From NCBI RefSeq assembly GCF_023343835.1, contig NC_064472.1, positions 44,773,799-44,837,798 on the forward strand: a stretch of DNA of 64,000 nt, read 5' to 3'. The first letter of the stretch is position 1. The number at the start of each line of letters is the position of its first letter. The DNA comes from Lagopus muta (lineage: Eukaryota; Chordata; Aves; Galliformes; Phasianidae). The position numbers and the translations under genes were made by a program. Of this stretch, positions 23,097-64,000 are shown one piece after another. The notes under the pieces are model-generated. The model ran no database searches, was not told the DNA's origin, and was given only the letters and a program-made list of their open reading frames with translations.

Positions 23097-25123
23097 AAAA
23101 AGATTACAAACCCACAACTGTTGTTCTTCATTTACAACCTCACCACAGCTTTCCAAAATTCTGTGCTACTTATTTTTCTTTTCAAGCTGGTGATTGGAAG
23201 AAATTGATGTGTAGAAACTTAACAGCGAAGCTTTGTTATGATTAAGCAAGGTATTCTTTATTGGCAGTGCTGGGATAGCATCAGGTAGCTCTCCAAGTAT
23301 GCTCCACCTGAATTACATATCCCTTACACTCCCAAATTCATTATCCTATCCACGCCCAATGACTGACTAACAGATATGGCCTTATTTGGCCATCTTCAAT
23401 GTCACTGTCCTTAGGGTATGTTGTTTACTTCCTCCAAATATTCCTTTTGTCCCAAAGATTACTGTGGAATGCAAAGGCAATTGGAAAAGTCTCTTCACAC
23501 ACAGGTAAGAAGACAAAGGAGAATGTCTTGATGCAGTCTGTCACAATTTTAGGCAAATTCTGCCTGGTATGTGTGGCTTATAAGGACTCCACTAAACAGG
23601 TGCGGTTTCGTCTGTTGTTTCTTCTGCCTTGTTAAAGCAGAACAGTCTTACAATGTATCTCTCTTTCTACAATTCTACATCCCACTTACCATCCACAACA
23701 TCTAAAAGCTACTGTGGTGTTGCAAGCAAGCATTAACAGAATACTTTGTGTAATTAATTCTTCAAATCACTGTGCTTGCTATAGCTAAGCTCTAAGGGCA
23801 GCTTGGTTCTCCCTGTATGACCATCTATAATTTACAGCTATCCCACACCTTTCCCTATACAGTACAAGAATCTTTACAGGTCACAGTTGTCTGTCCCTGC
23901 AGTAAGGCTGTGTCCCACACTGTCTAGCAGTGGTGTGCATGGTTTTGCAACATGGTTATTACTGCTAACCTATTCTCCTGTCTTTTTTATATAAAATGTG
24001 TGACACTGTTGGGTATCCATTTCTTAAGGAATTAAAATGAATTTTCCCCAGCCTGCTTTTCCTCCAACTGAACTGTGTGTCTCTCTTATGTAGAAATACA
24101 TTATGTTTAAAGCAAATTGTACTTATGCCAAGAGATACTACTGAGGTTACTGAATTGATTTAAACTACAGCTATGCTAAATGTCCATTCTTCTGGCAGAA
24201 ATTACCAGGAAACAGAACTATGGAGACATGTGTTCAAGTTCATTGACCAGCATCTTAACACCTTCCTGCTGTCACATTCAGCTAAAATGGCATGCTGGTT
24301 ATTATGAGTGTGTGACTCATCAGACTTATGCTGCCTACTTTGCTTTACAGACAGTAGCTTCTAGTAGTGGAATTGTGCTGACAGTCAGCAAGAGAAAGAT
24401 CTTGAACCTCAGTAGGCATTTGCTGAAGTGCAAGCAAAGGTATATAAAGTCTAACTAGAAGACTTTTATCACACAGCCATACCGATGGCCAGTGAATAAC
24501 TTCTGCTCATCCTTATGTTCCCATAGATTTCTGAAATCTTGTTGGCTGCAACAGAGGTAAAGCACCTTGAATCTGGAGAACTTGTTTAGCGCTGTAGGTT
24601 TTTTTTTGCTTGAAAGGTTCTTTATACCCTTTGAAAAACACAATGAACTTCAGCAGTAGCACCTGACAGGAGGAAACACATGCTGTGAAGAAGTCTGGGA
24701 GTAACCAAGCACCAGTGCAGGTTTGAACTACCCTTTTTGTCTTTTACTGCTGGTAGTTCGTAGGTTTGTGAAGACAATTTTTATGTCTTCAACAGAGAAG
24801 ATATAGTCTTCATGTGGAAAACAAAATCCAGGTCACCATATCAAGTTCAATCTTCAGAGTACCATAAAAGCTTTTGTGCTTTGTCTCCATTTAGGTTTCA
24901 CACATACCTTAGTACCAGTGCTACATCAAATGTTTCATGGCAGCTTTAGCTTGACCTGAAGAATATTTCTAGCCACTGAAATAAAAATAATAATTAAAAA
25001 AAAAAAAAAAGAAAAAAAAAGTGCTTTTAGATACAGAAATTAAAACACCTATGGAAAAGAAAGCTAACAACTTACATGGAGAGTATTTTTAACCTAGCCT
25101 GGCATGTTAAAACATCTTCAAAT

Positions 25124-58460
<33,337 letters not shown>

Positions 58461-61060
58461 CTAAGACCGCTCAGGTTTATTTCAAGTGAAGGAGAAAACC
58501 TCTTCGCTTCCCCCAGACTCTCAAATTGTAGAAGATTGAAGATACGACGCTTCATTAAGTTGTAAAGCTTCTCCACACGCAGTACTGTGGAAGAAGCAGA
58601 TTTTTGCTGAGAAATAACAGCAGCAAACTGGAAGTATGTTCTTTTTCCTTTAGTCCTGTAGCAGGGATGGGACTTTGATATTAACAGCAAGAGGAAAATA
58701 GATTGAAATAGCAAAATTAAACTTGTGGTGTGTTAACTGAATTTGAATCTTTTTTCCTCACTCCCTACACAGTGTGTATTAAAATGACAGTATGTTAAAC
58801 TACTAACATGTAAGAGAAAAGTGCAGTGGCCTCAACGAGCGCTCCAGTCAGGACAGACACAGATGCAATGGTGAAAACTTGAAGTACAAACGTACATACG
58901 GTGCTGCCAAGCACATCTGTGTAACAGCCACAAGCTGCACCAATCAGGGCTGCGCTGCCAGTACAAAGCGCTCTTATTTCAGTTCCTGTAAAGTCTTCCT
59001 GGTTTGGAAAAAAGACACACGAGAGTGTTCTTTAATTACTATAGTCCTTCCTTCCATGTTTCCAAACAACTTTTATCTTTTTTTAGGATGGAAAACTGCA
59101 ACACAAACTTGTATCTCTTCTAACACCTACCATTGCATATAACAAGTGCATTGTACAGTGTGTATCCACTCCCTATCTTCAAATTTTGCCTACAAGATAA
59201 TGAACCACCATTATGACTACTAAAATACATTGAACAGGTTTTGTTACAACCCACGTTCCTTGCTGCTGAGCTGCAACGCTGCTGTCCTAACCACTGCGTT
59301 TCCTTAAGTCCACTCTAAATAGCACTCCGAAGTTTACTGTGTGCAAACGTTGCTGTGACCTTCAGTGACTTCAGATATTTCAGGAATTCTGCTGCTTTAA
59401 AAAAAAAAGAAAAAAGAAAAAAAAAAAAAAAAGCTTAATAAAGATATATTAAGTGGTAACCATGAGGCTGTTCTTCCCTCACTAACTCCAGTAAAAGGAA
59501 ATGATAACTTACAGCCATCCATTAGAGTACTTTTAAAACAGTTAATGGATGTTTTAAAGGAACACTGTGAAAATAAACAGCAAAGATTTCCATCACCGCT
59601 TCTGTTCTGTGGAGCTGAATCAAGCGGGACAGCCTTTGTGTATTTTTGGAACCCATTACCAACACAGACTTAAGGTCATGCATCAGAAAGAACTCATTCG
59701 CTGTGAAAAGTTCAGACTTAGAAGCCAAGAAGCGCACACACATCTTAGGCAAAGAACTGCAACTGAAATACTGTTGTCACTGAAACAACCTCTTAATAGA
59801 TAACAGCCTAGAAACATACAAGGATGTTTTTTCCTCTGGATGTTTGAAATAGAAATGTAATTAAATTAACTTAGGTCACATTTCTGCTCCAGATAAAATG
59901 AGTTCTATCTGGATCAGAAAATAGGATTGTGTATCTTGATTGCAATCACTTATATCTATGACTTAATTGGGCTTCCTTCTGTCACCAGGCTTTCCCACAG
60001 CTGCGATGCTTCAGGTAGCATTTATCTCTTGCATCTTGTCACTGGCCTGCCATGGCTTTAAGGACATGTACAGATGCTGGCAATACTAGCTTTTGTATTG
60101 TAACAGCAAGACCAAAGCTAGTAGCTTTCAAATCAAGAGCATGCTTCAAGACAGAACAAAGCTTATGGTTCTTCAATTAACTACAAGCTGAATATCAGGT
60201 AGAAGGGGTAGAACAGATAACATCAGATGTGTGCACGTAACATCTAAAGTATCATTCAAATTCCTGATTTCCCCCTGGCAAATAGAAGATGTATGATGTT
60301 GGAAACTACAGACTGATAACTTAAACTTCACCAAGTTATCCTTCTGCAGAAAGGCTACAACTCATATCTTAAGTGCAGATACATCAAAGCATTTGATCTT
60401 TTAGGCCTTCAGAGCCCCAGGATATAACATAAAAGATATGGTAATATTTTTGAAAAGAGAAGTTCACGGTTCTCATTGCTATATGTGAGTTACTAAAGAA
60501 ATTAAATTTACTGGTAACTGCACAGGTACATCTGAAACCCAAGTGACTGCCATATCCATAAAGCACTTGTTACACTTCTTTCTGGGCAAGATTTTTTATG
60601 TGAGACTGCTTAGAATGAAAGTTAAAAAAAGAGTTGATAAAGAATTCAAAGAATGAATAGCGTTATATTGTTTGATGGTGTTTGCTCAAGGTCACAAGAA
60701 ATCTTATGGAATAGAAAAATCTAATGGGGTAGAAAAGAAAGGCCATTTGTTAATATTTCCTTGTGATTTTTAATTAAGCCAAACGTTTATAACTGGGCAG
60801 CATTTTGCACTGAAACTTCATGTCATTGCAAAAACTAGCTCTAACCTTGAAGGAAGGGATATTTTAAAAAGAAATCCTCTGCACAGTGGAAGATTTTTAA
60901 TCTATATAAACACAGTAAAATCAATTTAAAACAAGGTACTGTTGGCAATTTCTACAGTTAAAGGATCACATCTAGATTTAGCTTAAATTACAGTCAGTGG
61001 TTTTTAACTAGAAACACAAAAGAAAATTTTCCAAACAAGACCATAGGAACAAGAATGATA
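58461..61060. other. LIX1-RIOK2 intergenic DNA
   Basis: AT-rich, no recognised exon, CR1 or LTR. An A-rich run is at 59399-59432. It presumably holds LIX1 5' regulatory sequence and RIOK2 downstream flank. Confidence 0.55.
59399..59432. repeat. A-rich run
   Basis: Thirty-four bases, nearly all A, with two G interruptions. Confidence 0.95.
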
Positions 61061-61066
61061 TTTATT
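61061..61066 (-). promoter_or_regulatory. RIOK2: Candidate RIOK2 polyadenylation signal
   Basis: AATAAA on the minus strand about 130 bases after the RIOK2 stop codon. It would give a short 3' UTR. Confidence 0.45.
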
Positions 61067-61196
61067 AGCTTTCAAAAGAACAGTGTTGTATAGAAGAGCT
61101 GCTGCTCCATTGTATAAAATGAATATCTGTTATTAATAACATTCTTTCAACTGTATGTACTATTTGTTTCCTGATGTTTACAGTAGTTTCAATAAA

Positions 61197-61358
61197 TTAT
61201 CCCCAGAAACTAGCTGCGTCCAAGCTTGACTTAATGTTGTACATATTTTCTCGACGCTGTTTGGTATAAATATTTGCCTCTCCTTTCTGCAGTCGTTGTC
61301 TCAGAGCAGACTTTTGTTGTTTTGTCAGCTGACGCTTTATCTTCTTTTTCACCATTTC
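61197..61358 (-). CDS. RIOK2: RIOK2, RIO kinase 2 (terminal coding exon only)
   Basis: RIOK2 is an atypical serine kinase/ATPase of late cytoplasmic 40S ribosomal subunit maturation. Only the last coding exon is in the window: acceptor TTTCTTTGCAG before 61358, then 53 codons and TAA at 61199-61197. The peptide reads EMVKKKIKRQLTKQQKSALR, QRLQKGEANIYTKQRRENMY and NIKSSLDAASFWG, very close to the human C-terminus, which has one further residue (Glu). The winged-helix and RIO kinase domains lie beyond the right edge. No upstream exon was recognised within the remaining 2.6 kb, so the preceding intron is longer than that. Position and strand next to LIX1 match the conserved gene order. Confidence 0.94.
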   Translation of the reverse strand, partial: EMVKKKIKRQLTKQQKSALRQRLQKGEANIYTKQRRENMYNIKSSLDAASFWG

Positions 61359-64000
61359 CTGCAAAGAAAGAATTCAGTATCAGAACTTCTCTGAAAATCA
61401 TTTAATACAAAGACACAGTACAATGATCCTGTATTTTCACTACTAACCAGGACATGCAGTGGGGATCCTAACTGGAAACCGCTGCATGACAACAAGCTGG
61501 TGATCCATGCCAGGGCTAACCCCAGTGTATCCAAAACTGCTCCTTGCAACCCTCAGCCATGTGCTGTTCTGCACAGATCCCTGGGCTTCACGGCAATCTC
61601 AGCCAGCTGTTTGTAACAGAGAAGCTAGCAGGCAGCCCCTGGTTGGTACCAGTGATTATGACTGCTGTGTAATTTCAGTTTTATCACTTTTATTTTCACT
61701 TATACACTTTTATTTCAATAGAGTGGCAAGAAGTCCTCACAAAAACATCATTGTCTTTGATAGCAGAAATGATGAACAGAGGTGTTTCCCTGTGAGGCAG
61801 TCATATATGGTTTGATTGACTGAAAGGGGAGAACTTTTGTTACAGAAAATGTCCACGTGGTGGTTGTGTGGCTTGGAACTCCACTTTGATGCTACACTCA
61901 CTGTTCAAGGCTCCAGCATCTAAAGGGGTATAAGATTATCTGTGCTATTATTTTCTTTTCGTGTTAGCTCTAGTAAGTAGCATTTTAAATGGTATCTTGC
62001 ACAGTGATAAGTGCCTGAACTACAATGGATCAGTTAAAAAAAAACAAAACATGACTACAGTAGTTTTAAGAAATGTCATGCTATTTTACCCTTTTGTTTT
62101 CATTCTGAGTTCTACTATGTATTGCATATGGCTAAAAGTATCCATAATAAAAAAATCAATCCATAATTTAATAGTTACAGCTGTAGATTTGTCATTTGGA
62201 ACATGAAGGCACAGAGCTGTCTCAGAGTGGTGCTGGGAGAGCTGCAGCCAGTGGGACTGCTCAGGGGTACCCATGTGAGGCAGGGGCACAGAGGGACTGA
62301 CCTCTCTCAGTCAACAGGCAATATGTTGCATTAATCTTGTTTATGATCTATCTGTTTCACCTCACAATTTACCAACAAGGACTTTGGAAAATATTCCTCA
62401 AAAATTCCTGAAGAAAAGTTAACAGAATTAGTTAAAACTGGTCCACTAATGTTCTCGTTCTGTCAGCAAAAAAGATGTCATTCTCTGCTTTGTATGGGTA
62501 GAGCCCTTAAAGGTGGCTTCTCTACTTCTCCTGCTGTAGTGAGCAGATGATTTTATTCACAGTTCAAGCAAGAAATCTTAAAACACAAGGTATACCAGGT
62601 ATATTACACTATGATCTGTAATCATAGAGTAAATTTGCAAAATTCTACTGTTCAACCACAGCGTGCAAATCTCATTTGTGTAACCACCATCTTAAACTTC
62701 ACTATAAGCAAAAACAGAAAAATTTCAGAGTAAACAAATTTACATTTTGCTGTTTTGCTGCTTTTGCTTTGGCATTCTCCCAGTTATGACTGTACCTACT
62801 GCTATTACCATATTGCTTATTTATGTCCGTAAGAATTTCTTCTCTGTGTTCAATCTGAAAATCTGGTTTAATATGTTTCTCCATGGAGAAAGCTATACGA
62901 ACAACAGAGAAGTACTAGCATCAGTCACAGTGGATCCTACTGCAGTACCTTTGTTTGTTTTAGTTTTGTAATCATGTCCTCATGTTAGAAATAGCTCACT
63001 CATCTACATATCCTCCTCTTAGTTTTGCCATTTACTTCTAGCATTCAAACTTTCAAATAAGATTTATCAACGGACAGAAACATCATTTTACTCAGTGTAT
63101 GAGCATGCAAATGGAATGATTACGTAAGGTAAACTGGATAAACAGGATTTTTATGTAGCTGCATCTCTAGGAAGCCTCTTCTGCCGAAGTGCTCTTATGT
63201 TTCTTTTAGAAGAGAATATTAGGTACTTACATGCCATTTGAATATTTTCTAACAAAGTTCTATGTGTCTGCTTACAGAATAAACACACACCCTCTAAACA
63301 CTCAGAAAGGTTTCTAGAATTACAGCATGACCACTGCTACCACCTAATGGTGAATAGAAGTATAATAATTGAAATTTAAACCAATCCTGCAAACTTTAGT
63401 TAGCAAACTGAGGAAAAAAAAACAAAAACCATACACAAAAATCCAACAGCTGAAAAAAAAAAAAAAACCACATCAGACTTCATGCACCAGAGATTAAAGA
63501 ACTCCTGGCAGGTCATTCTGGCTCTTCTTTACCCCATTCCACAAATCAAATCTAATTCTTTGTCTCCTTAAGAAGATACAAAGCCACTCTATACAGTAAG
63601 AACTCGAATGACTAACAAACATGAAGCCCTGTACAAATGTCTTGAGACAACTTCCAGACATGCCGTTTCTTGATACATTTATTTACACATATAACAGTCC
63701 TTTTTTCCCTTTGAAACTAGAATGTACTTCTTAAAACGTAATGGAAGACGTCGTACTGACTAATGTATAGACTGTGGTTGAAAAAAAGACATTAAATTCT
63801 GCTGCAAAATCTCCTGATTTGTATAATGCTGAAAGTTAAATTCAAATTATTGGAGAAACCATTACTAAAATGAGCAGATATAAGTGTTTCAACAAAGCAT
63901 GAAGAAATCTTTAAACGGAGCAGGTTAAATTTTCACATAAATATTCACTTCTAAAATACAAAAACATTAATTGTGGAACAGAATTCATTTCTAGTAAGAG
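61359..64000 (-). other. RIOK2: RIOK2 last intron (partial)
   Basis: AT-rich sequence without a recognised RIOK2 exon or CR1. A short A-rich run lies near 63452-63467. The open frame at 62735-62868 has splice-like borders but no RIOK2 similarity. Confidence 0.6.

Larger units (their letters stand above)
20491..25123 (-). other. LIX1: LIX1 3' flank and probable 3' UTR
   Basis: No coding exon recognised. Three minus-strand AATAAA signals lie at 23257-23262, 22440-22445 and 21137-21142, giving possible 3' UTRs of about 1.9, 2.7 and 4.0 kb. A 29-base A run is at 23066-23094. LIX1 transcripts in mammals have a long 3' UTR, which fits, but the end cannot be fixed from sequence. Confidence 0.4.

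Noticed and set aside
62735-62868. Candidate extra RIOK2 exon
   Set aside because: Splice-like borders but a weak pyrimidine tract and no similarity to RIOK2; kept only as a low-interest observation.

Overview
The window is vertebrate nuclear DNA from a bird, most likely a galliform. Coding sequence sits in small exons with GT-AG borders and large AT-rich introns. The dominant repeat is the avian CR1 LINE, with copies ending in the ATTCTATG-type 3' terminus. There is also a Galluhop-like DNA transposon and probable LTR-derived repeats. The gene order LNPEP (+) - LIX1 (-) - RIOK2 (-) is the conserved order seen in human 5q15. From general knowledge, in chicken this block lies on chromosome Z near CHD1. 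The chromosome and species are inferred, not read from the sequence.

Layout: (1) 427-4679 holds the last five coding exons of LNPEP (C-terminal 233 residues and stop), followed by a 3' UTR of unknown length. (2) About 6.6-25 kb is the LNPEP-LIX1 interval. It contains several CR1 copies and a GC-rich island (about 12.9-14.9 kb) with one intact minus-strand RING-finger reading frame related to TOPORS (13245-14147). Near 17.8-18.4 kb lie an old Galluhop-like remnant and a decayed second piece of the same TOPORS-like gene. (3) 25124-58159 holds the complete LIX1 coding sequence on the minus strand: six exons, 280 residues. Its introns carry most of the repeats, including a nearly full-length, dead CR1 in intron 4 (about 27.7-31.95 kb) and a cluster of CR1, LTR-like and Galluhop copies in intron 1. 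(4) 61197-61358 is the terminal coding exon of RIOK2. The rest of RIOK2 lies beyond the right edge.

The three conserved genes have unrelated jobs: LNPEP is a membrane aminopeptidase, LIX1 a limb and mesenchyme regulator related to Drosophila lowfat, and RIOK2 a kinase of 40S ribosome maturation. They are neighbours by old synteny, not by pathway. The accessory material is the TOPORS-like RING gene with its decayed relative, and the layered transposons, several of which show informative rearrangements: a twin-priming-type inversion, an internal deletion, and paired diverged copies. No CRISPR array, operon, tRNA or rRNA gene was seen.
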